DNA of 64,000 nucleotides from Mesonia phycicola (GTDB taxonomy: Bacteria; Bacteroidota; Bacteroidia; Flavobacteriales; Flavobacteriaceae), in assembly GCF_900141885.1 (NCBI RefSeq), contig NZ_FQYY01000001.1, positions 186,001 through 250,000 of the forward strand. Direction: 5' to 3'. Shown piece by piece: positions 45,672-55,217 of the stretch. Under the pieces are notes generated by a model. It saw nothing but the letters and a program-made list of their open reading frames with translations. It made no database searches and was not told where the DNA came from. Positions within the stretch are counted from its first letter, which is position 1, and each line of letters opens with the position of its first letter. Made by a program: the position numbers and the translations under genes.

Positions 45672-46856
45672 ATGAAAACACACCACATTAACAATAAAGG
45701 CTATTACGGTGAGTATGGCGGGGCTTATATTCCAGAAATGCTTTACCCTAATATTGCGCAATTAAAAGAACAATATTTATCTATTTTAGGCGAAAAATCT
45801 TTTCAAGAAGAATACCAACAATTACTACGAGATTATGTTGGTCGCCCTACTCCACTCTATTTTGCAAATAGATTAAGTGAAAAATACAACACCAAAATCT
45901 ATTTAAAAAGAGAAGATCTTTGCCATACTGGAGCACACAAAGTAAACAATACAGTTGGTCAAATTTTACTGGCAAAACGCTTAGGTAAAAAAAGAATTAT
46001 TGCAGAAACTGGCGCTGGACAGCATGGTGTTGCAACAGCTACCGTTTGTGCATTAATGGGTATGCCTTGCTTTGTGTATATGGGAGAAATTGATATGCAG
46101 CGCCAAGCACCCAACGTAGCAAGAATGAAAATGTTGGGAGCAGAAGTTATCCCTTCTACCTCTGGTAGTAAAACCTTAAAAGATGCTACTAACGATGCTA
46201 TTAGAGATTGGATTAATAACCCAGAAGAAACGCATTATATAATTGGTTCGGTCGTTGGTCCGCATCCGTATCCAGATATGGTAGCACGTTTACAAAGTAT
46301 TATTTCTCAAGAAATTAAACTACAGTTAAAAGAAAAAGAAAATAGAACCAACCCAGATCATATCATTGCTTGCGTAGGTGGTGGTAGTAATGCTGCTGGC
46401 GCTTTTTATCATTATTTAGATGAAAAAGACGTAAATCTTATTGCTGTAGAAGCTGCAGGAAAAGGAATTAATAGTGGGGAAAGTGCTGCAACCTCTCAAC
46501 TTGGTAACGACGGTATTATTCACGGAAGTAAAACCCTTTTAATGCAAAGTAAAGACGGACAAATTACCGAGCCATATTCTATTTCTGCCGGATTAGATTA
46601 TCCAGGAGTTGGACCAATGCACGCACATTTGTTTAGCAGCAAACGAGCAGAATTTTTATCGGTTACAGATGATGAAGCAATGCAAGCTGGCGCCAACTTA
46701 ACACAATTAGAAGGTATAATTCCTGCTATAGAAAGTGCACACGCATTAGCGGCATTAGATCAAAGAAAGTTTCAACCTAAAGAAGTGGTAGTAGTTAACC
46801 TTTCTGGTCGTGGTGATAAAGACCTAGAAACCTATATGAAGTATTTTGATTTATAG
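45672..46856 (+). CDS. trpB: Tryptophan synthase beta chain
   Basis: 394 residues. [14 protein letters not shown] at the start, the PLP lysine in [15 protein letters not shown] (about residue 88), [27 protein letters not shown] for the phosphate loop, and SGRGDKD at the end. It joins indole and serine. It works as a complex with TrpA encoded 134 nt downstream. Confidence 0.97.
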   Translation: MKTHHINNKGYYGEYGGAYIPEMLYPNIAQLKEQYLSILGEKSFQEEYQQLLRDYVGRPTPLYFANRLSEKYNTKIYLKREDLCHTGAHKVNNTVGQILLAKRLGKKRIIAETGAGQHGVATATVCALMGMPCFVYMGEIDMQRQAPNVARMKMLGAEVIPSTSGSKTLKDATNDAIRDWINNPEETHYIIGSVVGPHPYPDMVARLQSIISQEIKLQLKEKENRTNPDHIIACVGGGSNAAGAFYHYLDEKDVNLIAVEAAGKGINSGESAATSQLGNDGIIHGSKTLLMQSKDGQITEPYSISAGLDYPGVGPMHAHLFSSKRAEFLSVTDDEAMQAGANLTQLEGIIPAIESAHALAALDQRKFQPKEVVVVNLSGRGDKDLETYMKYFDL

Positions 46857-46869
46857 TTTTTAAAGTATT

Positions 46870-46980
46870 AAAAAACGTCACCTGTTCTCACACTGAGCGG
46901 AGTCGAAGTGTTGATTCAGGGTCATATCAAAATTTAACTAATAAATGAGATTCCAGATCAAGTCTGGGATGAAGAATAAA
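46870..46980. repeat. Repeat cluster in the trpB-trpA gap
   Basis: GTCACCTGTTCTCACACTGAGCGGAGTCGAAGTG is followed by a fragment, TTGATTCAGGGTCATATC, and by GATTCCAGATCAAGTCTGGGATGAAG. These are the same families as elsewhere in the operon. No gene in this gap. Confidence 0.75.
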
Positions 46981-46990
46981 ACTAAACACA

Positions 46991-47755
46991 ATGAATCGTA
47001 TCTCTCATAAACTACAAGAAGACAAAAAATTACTGTCTATCTATTTTACCGCAGGTTATCCGCAACTTAACGACACTAAAACTATTCTAGAAAATTTAGA
47101 AAAATCTGGCGTAGATATGGTAGAAATTGGCTTACCATTTAGTGATCCGTTAGCAGATGGCCCAACCATACAAGCTAGTTCTACGCAAGCTTTAAATAAC
47201 GGAATGACTACAGAAAAGCTTTTTGAACAACTTAAAGACATTAGAAAAACAGTTACCATTCCGTTAATTATCATGGGATATTTTAACCCAATACTACAAT
47301 ATGGAATTGAAAATTTTTGCAAAAAATGTGCTGAAATTGGTATCGACGGTCTTATTATTCCAGATCTTCCCTTAGAAGTTTATACGGAAGAATATCAAGC
47401 GATTTTTCAGCAATACGGTTTACAAAACATCTTTTTGATCACGCCACAAACTTCAGAAAAACGTATTCAACAGATCGATGAAGCTTCAGAAGGATTTATT
47501 TATATGGTGAGTTCTGCAAGTATTACCGGAGCAAAAAATAGTTTTGGTGACGCGCAACAAGCTTATTTTGAAAGAATTGATCAAATGAAACTTCAGCATC
47601 CGCAAATTGTTGGATTTGGAATTAGCAATGCTGAAACTTTCGACAAAGCTACTCAATTTGCTAAAGGAGCCATTATTGGTTCAGCTTTCATCAAACACCT
47701 CACCGAAAACGGAACGCTACAAATTGAAAGTTTTATCAAGCAGATTAGAATGTAA
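46991..47755 (+). CDS. trpA: Tryptophan synthase alpha chain
   Basis: 254 residues. VEIGLPFSDPLADGPTIQ carries the catalytic Glu, and DGLIIPDLPLEV the catalytic Asp; MGYFNPIL and VGFGISN are also typical. It cleaves indole-3-glycerol phosphate to indole, passed to TrpB. It is the last gene of the trp operon. Confidence 0.96.
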   Translation: MNRISHKLQEDKKLLSIYFTAGYPQLNDTKTILENLEKSGVDMVEIGLPFSDPLADGPTIQASSTQALNNGMTTEKLFEQLKDIRKTVTIPLIIMGYFNPILQYGIENFCKKCAEIGIDGLIIPDLPLEVYTEEYQAIFQQYGLQNIFLITPQTSEKRIQQIDEASEGFIYMVSSASITGAKNSFGDAQQAYFERIDQMKLQHPQIVGFGISNAETFDKATQFAKGAIIGSAFIKHLTENGTLQIESFIKQIRM

Positions 47756-47760
47756 ATAAA

Positions 47761-47880
47761 TGCTTTCGTCATTCCGGACTTGATCCAGAATCGCATACTA
47801 TTTTGAGAAACAAAATATTAATAATGAGACTTCGACTCCGCTAAGTATTACAAACGGGTATTGGTTTGTTATGTTGATTC
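47761..47880. repeat. Repeats downstream of trpA
   Basis: GTCATTCCGGACTTGATCCAGAATCGCATAC (47769-47799) is a variant of the palindrome, followed by a fragment with TTCGACTCCGCTAAG. No clear terminator stem with a T run is visible between trpA and the opposing gene. Confidence 0.65.
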
Positions 47881-47895
47881 ATTACCAATATTCAA

Positions 47896-48435
47896 TTAAC
47901 CTTTCAAAAAACTTTCTATTTTCAATAAAGTTTTCCAATTTCGTGCGGTTGCTTTAGTTTTTAATTTTTTCTCTATAAATGTTGTAGAAAGTTTAGAATT
48001 TCTAACACCTTCGGTATAATTTACATAAAGATGTTTTTCTTCAATTTTAAATTGTTCCGAAGGAAATTCTAGTTCTTTAAAAGCATTAACTAAATCTTGA
48101 GCAGGATTTTCTTTTAAAAATATAAGATGCAATTGCTTAAAATCTTCTGCGTTTGAAAACGGGTTTTTAGATATTGCTTTTTCAATCTCTCCAGCTGTTC
48201 TTATAACTACAGGAATATCATAAGTATATTCATCTAACAAATGTTGCGCTAATTTTTCTTCTAAAATTCTAGCATTTTTTTCTTCCGAAGTAAAAAATAA
48301 ATTTCCACTTTGAATGTAGGTAGAAACTTCTGTAAAGTCAATTTTTAAAACCGATTCTCGTAAATCGGCCATTTTTAATTTTCGTTTTCCACCCACATTT
48401 ATACCTCGTAATAAGGCTACATATTTTTGACTCAT
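47896..48435 (-). CDS. DUF1697 family protein
   Basis: 179 residues. YVALLRGINVGGKRKLKMADL at the start, STYIQSGNLFFTS, and VVIRTAGEIEKAISKNPF are the family landmarks, with a C-terminal LKTKATARNWKTLLKI. The family is widespread and cytosolic, with no known reaction. It converges on the trp operon. Confidence 0.9.
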   Translation of the reverse strand: MSQKYVALLRGINVGGKRKLKMADLRESVLKIDFTEVSTYIQSGNLFFTSEEKNARILEEKLAQHLLDEYTYDIPVVIRTAGEIEKAISKNPFSNAEDFKQLHLIFLKENPAQDLVNAFKELEFPSEQFKIEEKHLYVNYTEGVRNSKLSTTFIEKKLKTKATARNWKTLLKIESFLKG

Positions 48436-48467
48436 CTTTACAATTTTGGTTAAATATTTTAAGTTAT

Positions 48468-48545
48468 CGTCACTCTAAACTTGATTCAGGGTTTTCTCAT
48501 CCATATTTTATACCGCTTTAGAATCTAAAGCAAGTCCAGAATAAC
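48468..48545. repeat. Repeat fragments upstream of the DUF1697 gene
   Basis: GTCACTCTAAACTTGATTCAGGGTTTTCTCATCC, then GAATCTAAAGCAAGTCCAGAATAACG, are diverged copies of the window-wide palindrome. The rest of the 203-nt gap to 48639 is AT-rich and may hold the promoter of the vWA gene. Confidence 0.6.
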
Positions 48546-48638
48546 GCATATTGTTTAGGTAAAAACGATGAATTTATAAAACTATCAAAATTTTTGGCAA
48601 GTTGTTTGTAATTGCTTTTGCAACTTAAAACTTGAATT

Positions 48639-50270
48639 ATGAAAAATATCAACATTTTGTTAGCCGTAATTTCTTTATGCTTTTTTTCGTGCAATAATGA
48701 AGTTAAAAATCAAACACAACACAAAAATCCAAACATCAACACAATTACAGAAGAAATAGTTGTAGAAGATGTTGAAGCTGAAGAATACGAAATGATGGAT
48801 CCTGCTCCAGTAATGCACAAAAGAATAGAAGGCATTAAAGTTTCTAATACAATTCATAGAATTCCTGTTCCGCAAGAAAATACAGAGTCTTACAAACAAA
48901 TAGAAGAAAACACTTTTAAAATGGTGAATGCTTCTCCACTTTCTACTTTCTCTATAGATGTAGATAAAGCGAGTTACAGTAACGTAAGAAGAATGATTAA
49001 TAACGGACAAAAAGTCCCTAAAGACGCCGTGAAGATTGAAGAATTTATTAATTATTTTGATTATGATTATCCGCAACCAAGTGGTAAAGATCCGTTTTCG
49101 ATCAATACCGAAGTAGCGCAATCACCTTGGAATAGTAACACGAAACTTGTAAAAATAGGCTTACAAGGTAAAGAAGTTCCGTTAGACAATATTCCACCTT
49201 CCAACTTAGTGTTTTTAATAGATGTTTCTGGTTCTATGAATTCGGCTAACAAACTTCCGCTTTTAAAATCGGCTTTTAAATTATTAGTGAATCAACTTCG
49301 CGATGAAGATAAAATAAGCATTGTGACTTATGCAGGAGCTGCAGGCTTGGCTTTAGAACCAACTTCAGATAAAAATAAAATTCTAGAGGCACTTAATAAA
49401 CTAAATGCTGGAGGCTCTACTGCTGGAGGTGAAGGTATACAACTTGCTTACAAAATTGCGGAAGATAATTACATTAAAAACGGAAATAACCGAGTAATAT
49501 TAGCTACAGATGGCGATTTTAATGTTGGAGCAAGTAGTGATAGCGCAATGGAAGATTTAATTGTAGAAAAAAGAGAAAGCGGCGTTTTTCTTACGTGTTT
49601 AGGTTTTGGAACCGGAAATTACCAAGACTCTAAAATGGAAACTCTTGCCGATAAAGGGAACGGAAATCACGCATACATCGATACAATGCAAGAAGCGCAA
49701 CGTATTCTTGGTACTGAGTTTGGCGGTACTTTATACACTATTGCTAAAGATGTGAAAATTCAGGTAGAATTTAATCCTGCCAAAGTACAAGCTTATCGTT
49801 TAATTGGTTACGAAAATAGATTACTTAATGCGGAAGATTTTAACGACGATAAAAAAGATGCAGGAGAATTAGGAAGCGGTCACACCGTAACGGCTCTTTA
49901 TGAAATTATTCCGGTAGGTGTAGAAAGTGAATGGATAAAAGATATAGACGATTTAAAATATACCGATAAAACAGTTAAAAATGATTCTGATGAATTATTA
50001 ACGGTAAAATTCCGCTATAAAAAACCTGACGGAGATAAAAGTAAATTATTAACCAAAGTAGTAAAAGATGAAAATATTCAGCTTAAAAATGCTTCTGTAG
50101 ACTTAAAATTTACTACTGCTTTAGCAATGTTTGGTATGCAACTTAGAGAATCTCAATTTGCTAAAAATATTACCAAAGAAAATATTGTTCAATTAGCCGA
50201 AGCCGGAAAAGGAAAAGATGAACAGGGCTATCGAGCAGAGTTTATTAGACTTTTAAAATTATCTATTTAA
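48639..50270 (+). CDS. von Willebrand factor A domain lipoprotein
   Basis: 543 residues. The signal ends SLCFFSC, a lipobox. An N-terminal conserved block (FSIDVDKASYSNVRRMINNG, then IEEFINYFDYDYP) precedes the vWA domain (about 185-350) with the MIDAS motif FLIDVSGSM. The C-terminal 180 residues (from YTIAKDVKIQVEFNPAKVQA) are the DUF3520-type tail. Such proteins bind metal-dependent ligands at the cell envelope; the partner is unknown. Confidence 0.9.
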   Translation: MKNINILLAVISLCFFSCNNEVKNQTQHKNPNINTITEEIVVEDVEAEEYEMMDPAPVMHKRIEGIKVSNTIHRIPVPQENTESYKQIEENTFKMVNASPLSTFSIDVDKASYSNVRRMINNGQKVPKDAVKIEEFINYFDYDYPQPSGKDPFSINTEVAQSPWNSNTKLVKIGLQGKEVPLDNIPPSNLVFLIDVSGSMNSANKLPLLKSAFKLLVNQLRDEDKISIVTYAGAAGLALEPTSDKNKILEALNKLNAGGSTAGGEGIQLAYKIAEDNYIKNGNNRVILATDGDFNVGASSDSAMEDLIVEKRESGVFLTCLGFGTGNYQDSKMETLADKGNGNHAYIDTMQEAQRILGTEFGGTLYTIAKDVKIQVEFNPAKVQAYRLIGYENRLLNAEDFNDDKKDAGELGSGHTVTALYEIIPVGVESEWIKDIDDLKYTDKTVKNDSDELLTVKFRYKKPDGDKSKLLTKVVKDENIQLKNASVDLKFTTALAMFGMQLRESQFAKNITKENIVQLAEAGKGKDEQGYRAEFIRLLKLSI

Positions 50271-50282
50271 AATATTAAGAAT

Positions 50283-50315
50283 AAAAAACCTTCCTTTTTT
50301 TTGGAAGGTTTCTTT
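50283..50315 (+). terminator. Intrinsic terminator after the vWA gene
   Basis: AAAACCTTCC and GGAAGGTTT pair around a run of eight T, followed by CTTT. It lies 12 nt past the vWA stop codon. Confidence 0.8.
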
Positions 50316-50395
50316 AGATTTAAAAGTATTATTATTAATTTTAGAATATCTATTTAAAATTTTTATTTCAATCAAACCACACAATATATATAATA

Positions 50396-50766
50396 ATGCG
50401 CTACAAAAGCATCAGCTAAGCTTTGGTAATTTTTATTTTTATAAAGATTACATTATTGGTGAAGTAGCTGAAGATATTTTTTTTGATTGGCATAAAGCAT
50501 CTATTCTTATTGAGCTTGCACAATCTTTTTATGGGGTAAATAGTAAACCTCATTATATTTCTCATCGTATTCATAAATATTATGTTAATCCTGCAGATTG
50601 GGTAAGTTTTTTTAAGATGGGTCATAGTTTAAGCTCATATATTCTAATTACGAAACATCAATCCTCCTTATTTAATCTAAAATTTGAAAAAATGTTTTAC
50701 AAAAACAGAATATTAAAATTTGATAAGCTTACTAAGGCTGTAAATTGGGTTACATCATTAAATTAA
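50396..50766 (+). pseudogene. Frameshifted small gene (STAS/SpoIIAA-like?)
   Basis: An open frame ending at TAA 50764-50766 encodes HQLSFGNFYFYKDYIIGEVA, FFDWHKASILIELAQSFYGV, YISHRIHKYYVNPADWVSFF and a tail FDKLTKAVNWV, but has no start codon before KMGHS. An ATG at 50396 is one frame off; adding one A to the AAAA run at 50405-50408 would join it as MRYKKHQLSFG. From memory this resembles small flavobacterial proteins with a SpoIIAA-like fold. It could be a pseudogene, a sequencing error or phase variation. Confidence 0.55.
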
Positions 50767-50852
50767 AAAACGCTTAACAAGATTTTACAAGTCTTTTAAT
50801 ACAGTTTTAATAGCTATTCTGTTAACTTAGAAGAAACTAAAAAAATTGAATT

Positions 50853-50996
50853 ATGGGAGTAATAGATGATAATCGAAACAAAAGAAAACACAAAGACACT
50901 GAAAGCCCTTTAGGTAATATTGGTGATAGAAAACAAAATACCAATAAATTTGATATTGATGAAAAAACCATCAAAAATCAACAAAACAAAGAATAA
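50853..50996 (+). CDS. 47-residue hydrophilic protein
   Basis: The ORF begins MGVIDDNRNKRKHKDTESPL and ends KNQQNKE. It is highly charged with no hydrophobic segment and is probably disordered. A perfect terminator starts 15 nt after its stop, which supports a real transcription unit. Family and function not recognised. Confidence 0.5.
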   Translation: MGVIDDNRNKRKHKDTESPLGNIGDRKQNTNKFDIDEKTIKNQQNKE

Positions 50997-51010
50997 CATC
51001 TTTAATTTAT

Positions 51011-51044
51011 AAAAAAGCTACCATAAATACGGTAGCTTTTTTTT
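51011..51044 (+). terminator. Intrinsic terminator
   Basis: AAAAAAGCTACC and GGTAGCTTTTTT pair around ATAAATAC, with a T run at the end. It separates the 47-codon gene from the flavin reductase operon. Confidence 0.85.
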
Positions 51045-51057
51045 ATTTAATTATAAA

Positions 51058-51096
51058 ATTTTGTTTAATTTTTAACTATAAATAATTAAACAAAAT
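51058..51096. promoter_or_regulatory. 13-bp inverted repeat upstream of the photorepair operon
   Basis: ATTTTGTTTAATT (51058-51070) is the exact reverse complement of AATTAAACAAAAT (51084-51096). The 13-nt spacer places the arms about three turns apart in total, and the second arm ends 23 nt before the flavin reductase ATG. It may be an operator; no cognate regulator gene is adjacent. Confidence 0.45.
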
Positions 51097-51119
51097 ATAT
51101 TTTTACAGAAACAATTTTA

Positions 51120-51767
51120 ATGCAATATATAAATAGAGAACATATAGATAAATTAGAAAAGCTATATAGAGTTAATCTCATAAATAGTTTAAGTGGTTAT
51201 AAATCTGCCAATTTAATTGCAACAAAATCTAAAGATGAAATTACTAATGTAGCCATCTTCAGTTCGGTAATTCATTTAGGTAGTAACCCGCCATTATTAG
51301 GTTTTATCTTAAGACCAACTTCTGTAGTAAGAAACACTTACGATAATTTAATGTCTACCAAACAATTTACCATAAATCACGTAAATAAACATATTATTAA
51401 AGAGGCTCATCAAACTTCTGCTAAATATGATGGCAATATTTCTGAGTTTGAAAAAACTCATCTTACAGAAGAATATAAAGCAGACTTTTTTGCGCCTTTT
51501 GTAAAAGAGGCTAACATCCAAATTGGCTGTAAATTGGTGAACAATTATTTTATTGAAGAAAACCAATGCAGAATGATTGTGGGAGAAGTAGAACATCTTT
51601 TTATAGAAGACGATATACAACAAGAAGACGGTTGGCTAAATTTAGAAAAAGCAGAAACAGTAACTATAAATGGTGTAGATGCTTATGCAGAAGCTAAGTT
51701 ATTAGACAGACTTAGCTACGCTAAACCCAATAAAAAGCTAACCTCTATTCTAAATGAAGAAAAGTGA
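51120..51767 (+). CDS. Flavin reductase-like protein
   Basis: 215 residues of the FMN-binding split-barrel flavin reductase/flavoredoxin family: [57 protein letters not shown]. It may supply reduced flavin or bind FMN. It overlaps the DUF2256 gene by 14 nt and heads the cryptochrome operon, which hints at a role in keeping the photolyase flavin reduced; this is an inference. Confidence 0.85.
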   Translation: MQYINREHIDKLEKLYRVNLINSLSGYKSANLIATKSKDEITNVAIFSSVIHLGSNPPLLGFILRPTSVVRNTYDNLMSTKQFTINHVNKHIIKEAHQTSAKYDGNISEFEKTHLTEEYKADFFAPFVKEANIQIGCKLVNNYFIEENQCRMIVGEVEHLFIEDDIQQEDGWLNLEKAETVTINGVDAYAEAKLLDRLSYAKPNKKLTSILNEEK

Positions 51768-51891
51768 ATTACCTACCAAAATTTGTCCCATTTGTAAACG
51801 CCCCTTTTCTTGGCGCAAAAAATGGGAACGCGATTGGGAAAATGTAAAATATTGTAGTAAAAAATGCACGAAAAACAAACATACAATGTAA
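51754..51891 (+). CDS. DUF2256 zinc-ribbon-like small protein
   Basis: 45 residues. The motif [20 protein letters not shown] followed by YCSKKC places four cysteines as two pairs, typical of DUF2256, a tiny family that is usually encoded beside photolyase/cryptochrome genes. It overlaps the flavin reductase stop by 14 nt and the cryptochrome start by 28 nt. Probably binds zinc. Too short for usual gene-finders. Confidence 0.85.
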   Translation: MKKSELPTKICPICKRPFSWRKKWERDWENVKYCSKKCTKNKHTM

Positions 51892-53183
51892 TTTGGTTCA
51901 GGAACGATTTACGTGTTTTTGATAATTATTCTATAGAAAAAGCACGCAAAGAAAACCATCCAACTCTAGCGGTTTACTGCTTTGATCCTAGACATTTTGA
52001 AAAGACAAAATTCGGATTCAAAAAAATTGAAAAATACCGAGCACAATTTCTTATCGAAACCGTGCAAAACCTTCAGAAAAATTTAAAAGAAAAACTCAAT
52101 ATTAGCTTATTGATTTTTCACGATTATCCCGAAAGTGTTTTCCCGAAGCTTTCAGAGAAATATCATTTTCAGAAAATATTTCTTCAAAAAGAATGGACGC
52201 AAGAAGAAGCTGAAGTTCAAAAAAATGTGCATTATCACTTACCAGAAGTTGAATTTATTGAAACCTACGATCAGTTTTTATTTCATCCGGAAGATATTCC
52301 TTACGAGTCTTTTCAAAACATACCTGAAGTTTATACGCAATTCAGAAAAAAAGCAGAATACCATGTAAACATAAGACCACCCGCCAATTTACCACAACCT
52401 CAACCAAAAGAATATCTTGTAGAACATACCACGCAAATACCAAAATTAAAAGAGTTAGGTTTAGATGAATTTGAAAAAGACTCTAGAACTGCCTTTCCTT
52501 TTCACGGCGGTGAAGAGGCTGCAGACCTACGCATTCAGCATTATTTTTGGGATACTTGTCAACTTCAGCATTATAAAAAAACCCGCAACGGACTTTTAGG
52601 CCCAGATTATAGCTCTAAACTTTCTGCTTGGTTAGCTAACGGAAGTATTTCTGCCAGAAAAATTTATTGGGAAGTAAAAAAGTTTGAAAAACAAGTCGTA
52701 AAAAACAACAGTACGTATTGGCTTATTTTTGAGTTAATCTGGCGAGATTATTTTAAATACATTTCTTTAAAACACGGCAATAAGATTTTTCAACTTGGTG
52801 GTATTTTAAACAAAAATCTCGACTGGAATCAAGATAAAGAAATACTTCAAAACTGGATTAATGGCGAAACTGATGAGCCTTTTGTAAATGCGAATATGAA
52901 AGAAATTGCTGCGACAGGTTTTATGAGTAATCGCGGTCGCCAAAACGTAAATAGTTTTTGGGCTAAAGAATTAAAACAAGATTGGCGAATTGGCGCTGCT
53001 TATTTAGAAAGTATGCTCGTCGATTACGACGTACATAGCAATTGGGGCAATTGGATGTACAATAGCGGTGTTGGTAACGACCCACGAGACAGAAAATTTA
53101 ATATTCAATTGCAGGCAAAACGCTACGATCCAGAAAAGAAATACCTACAAACTTGGCTAGGCGGTCAAAAAGAATTGTTTTAA
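51864..53183 (+). CDS. DASH-type cryptochrome
   Basis: 439 residues. The N-terminal photolyase domain begins [18 protein letters not shown]-binding landmarks are [21 protein letters not shown] and, further on, [21 protein letters not shown], then [20 protein letters not shown], the DASH signature. It probably repairs cyclobutane dimers in single-stranded DNA using FAD and a folate antenna. Coupled to DUF2256. Confidence 0.93.
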   Translation: MHEKQTYNVIWFRNDLRVFDNYSIEKARKENHPTLAVYCFDPRHFEKTKFGFKKIEKYRAQFLIETVQNLQKNLKEKLNISLLIFHDYPESVFPKLSEKYHFQKIFLQKEWTQEEAEVQKNVHYHLPEVEFIETYDQFLFHPEDIPYESFQNIPEVYTQFRKKAEYHVNIRPPANLPQPQPKEYLVEHTTQIPKLKELGLDEFEKDSRTAFPFHGGEEAADLRIQHYFWDTCQLQHYKKTRNGLLGPDYSSKLSAWLANGSISARKIYWEVKKFEKQVVKNNSTYWLIFELIWRDYFKYISLKHGNKIFQLGGILNKNLDWNQDKEILQNWINGETDEPFVNANMKEIAATGFMSNRGRQNVNSFWAKELKQDWRIGAAYLESMLVDYDVHSNWGNWMYNSGVGNDPRDRKFNIQLQAKRYDPEKKYLQTWLGGQKELF

Positions 53184-53356
53184 GACTTTGAGCAAGACTT
53201 CTTCTTAAAAACATTTAGATAAATGCTAACCATTAAACCTTGAGTAATTACGTAAATAAAAATTAATGTGTTTGGCTCTAACTTTAATACAAAAGCACAA
53301 ATTGCAAGGCTTAACAACCAAACTACAAGTAAAGAATAGTAAATAGTTTTTTTCAT
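53180..53356 (-). CDS. 58-residue two-span membrane protein
   Basis: An ORF in the gap between the two photolyase genes, on the opposite strand, encodes TIYYSLLVVWLLSLAICAFV and LIFIYVITQGLMVSIYLNVF, two membrane spans, with a KKKSCSKS tail. Its stop overlaps the cryptochrome stop by 4 nt. The clean membrane-protein pattern supports a real gene. Function unknown. Confidence 0.55.
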   Translation of the reverse strand: MKKTIYYSLLVVWLLSLAICAFVLKLEPNTLIFIYVITQGLMVSIYLNVFKKKSCSKS

Positions 53357-53406
53357 AAGACAACTTTCTTTATTAGTAGCTAAAATTCAATTTAAGTTAC
53401 CTAAAT

Positions 53407-54942
53407 ATGAAAAAACTTCGATTAATACTTGGCGATCAGCTAAACCATAAACATTCTTGGTTTTCTTCTTCAGATAAAAACACCATTTATTTTATGGCAG
53501 AAATGCGCCAAGAAACAGATTATACGGTACATCATATTCAAAAAGTGGTTGCGTTTTTTGCTTCTATGCGTAACTTTTATCAATTTTTAAAAGAAAAAGG
53601 TCTTCAAGTAATTTACTATGAGATTGATGCTAAAGAAAACCAACAAGATTTAACTAAAAATCTCCAGCAATTAATTGATAAATATGAAATTGAAAAGTTT
53701 GAATATCAACTTCCCGATGAATATCGTTTAGATGAACAATTAAAAGATTTTTGCTCCAAACTTGAAATTGAAACGGAAGCCTTCAATACCGAGCATTTTT
53801 ACACTTCACGTACAGAACTAACAGAATTTTACGAAGGCAAAAAAGAAATGACCATGGAATATTTTTACCGCAATATGCGTAAAAAACATTCTATTTTAAT
53901 GCAGAATGAAAAAAATCCGGAAGGCGGTAAATGGAATTTCGATAAGAGTAATCGCAAAAAATGGAAAGGTCAACCAGAAATTCCGCACGAAAAAGGCTTC
54001 AGAAAAAATGTTTCTAAAATTGTAGAGCAAATCAAACAGCAAGAAATAAAAACGATGGGAAGCATGGAAGAGAAAAACTTTAACTGGCCAACTTCTCGCC
54101 CAGACTCTTTAAAAGTGCTTAATTATTTCTGCGAAAATTTGTTGATTCATTTTGGCGATTATCAAGATGCCATGCATACCGAGCAAATCTATTTATTTCA
54201 TTCTCGACTTTCTTTTGCAATGAATTCTAAAATGCTTTCTCCGCAAGAAGTGATAGAAAAAGTAATAGATGCTTACCACGAAAATAAAACAGAAATTGAT
54301 ATTTCTCAAGTAGAAGGTTTTGTTAGACAAATTTTAGGCTGGCGTGAATATATGCGCGGGGTTTATTGGAAAGAAATGCCCAATTATGGCAGAAGCAATA
54401 AGCTTGACAACCAAAATAAACTCCCCAATTTTTATTGGAATGCTGAAACAAAAATGAATTGTCTGCATCACGCTATTAAGCAAAGTTTAGAAAATGCCTA
54501 CGCTCATCACATTCAGCGGTTAATGATTACAGGAAATTTTGCATTGCTTGCTCAAGTACATCCAGATGAAGTTGATAATTGGTATTTGGGTATTTATATA
54601 GATGCTATAGAGTGGGTAGAAATGCCAAATACTCGTGGGATGAGTCAATTTGCAGATGGTGGCTTAGTAGCTACCAAACCTTACATTTCTAGCGGAAGTT
54701 ACATTAATAAAATGAGTAATTATTGCAAAGATTGCCATTACAATGTAAATAAAAAAGAAGGCGAAGAAGCTTGCCCATTCAATTCCCTTTACTGGAATTT
54801 CTTAGACGATAAACGAGAACATTTTAAAAATAACCAACGAATGAAAATGATGATGAGTTTACTACATAAAATGAATCCAGAAACCTTAAAGAAACATAAA
54901 AACAGGGCAGCAAACATCTTTAAAAACCCAAATAATTACTAA
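53407..54942 (+). CDS. Iron-sulfur photolyase/cryptochrome-related protein
   Basis: 511 residues of the FeS-BCP (PhrB-like) family: LRLILGDQLNHKHSWF at the start, and a FAD site with QILGWREYMRGVYWKEM. The [4Fe-4S] cysteines are C352, C440, C443 and C456 (NYCKDCHYNV, then EACPFNSLYW); the Cx2C and Cx12C spacing matches Agrobacterium PhrB. Members repair (6-4) photoproducts. A 223-nt gap with an opposing small gene separates it from the DASH gene. Confidence 0.93.
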   Translation: MKKLRLILGDQLNHKHSWFSSSDKNTIYFMAEMRQETDYTVHHIQKVVAFFASMRNFYQFLKEKGLQVIYYEIDAKENQQDLTKNLQQLIDKYEIEKFEYQLPDEYRLDEQLKDFCSKLEIETEAFNTEHFYTSRTELTEFYEGKKEMTMEYFYRNMRKKHSILMQNEKNPEGGKWNFDKSNRKKWKGQPEIPHEKGFRKNVSKIVEQIKQQEIKTMGSMEEKNFNWPTSRPDSLKVLNYFCENLLIHFGDYQDAMHTEQIYLFHSRLSFAMNSKMLSPQEVIEKVIDAYHENKTEIDISQVEGFVRQILGWREYMRGVYWKEMPNYGRSNKLDNQNKLPNFYWNAETKMNCLHHAIKQSLENAYAHHIQRLMITGNFALLAQVHPDEVDNWYLGIYIDAIEWVEMPNTRGMSQFADGGLVATKPYISSGSYINKMSNYCKDCHYNVNKKEGEEACPFNSLYWNFLDDKREHFKNNQRMKMMMSLLHKMNPETLKKHKNRAANIFKNPNNY

Positions 54943-55027
54943 ACCTTAGTTAATTGATAGTTAAACGAGCTTGAATGAAAAATCATATTTTCTACATTTA
55001 TCATAACTAACAAACAACCAATTAATT

Positions 55028-55186
55028 ATGAAAGATTTAATCTGGCTTATTATTATCATCTTAATTATAGGATGGCTAGTAGGTTATTTTGGCTTTGGCG
55101 ACGCTGTAGGAAGTTTAATACACATCTTATTAGTACTTGCCGTAATAGGAATATTATACAGACTAGCAACCGGTAGAAGGCCGTAA
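55028..55186 (+). CDS. lmo0937/DUF5670-family small membrane protein
   Basis: 52 residues: two membrane spans (LIWLIIIILIIGWLVGYFGF and SLIHILLVLAVIGILYRL) and a GRRP end, the pattern of the lmo0937/DUF5670 family. Such proteins are often linked to envelope or general stress. It is followed 31 nt later by the acidic lipoprotein gene. Confidence 0.85.
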   Translation: MKDLIWLIIIILIIGWLVGYFGFGDAVGSLIHILLVLAVIGILYRLATGRRP

Positions 55187-55217
55187 ATCAATTAACAAAT
55201 CAATTAAATTAAACATT

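Noticed and set aside
48675-49121. 148-codon minus-strand ORF inside the vWA gene
   Set aside because: Composition rich in F, I, Y, R and H without domain pattern; a shadow of a well-supported gene.
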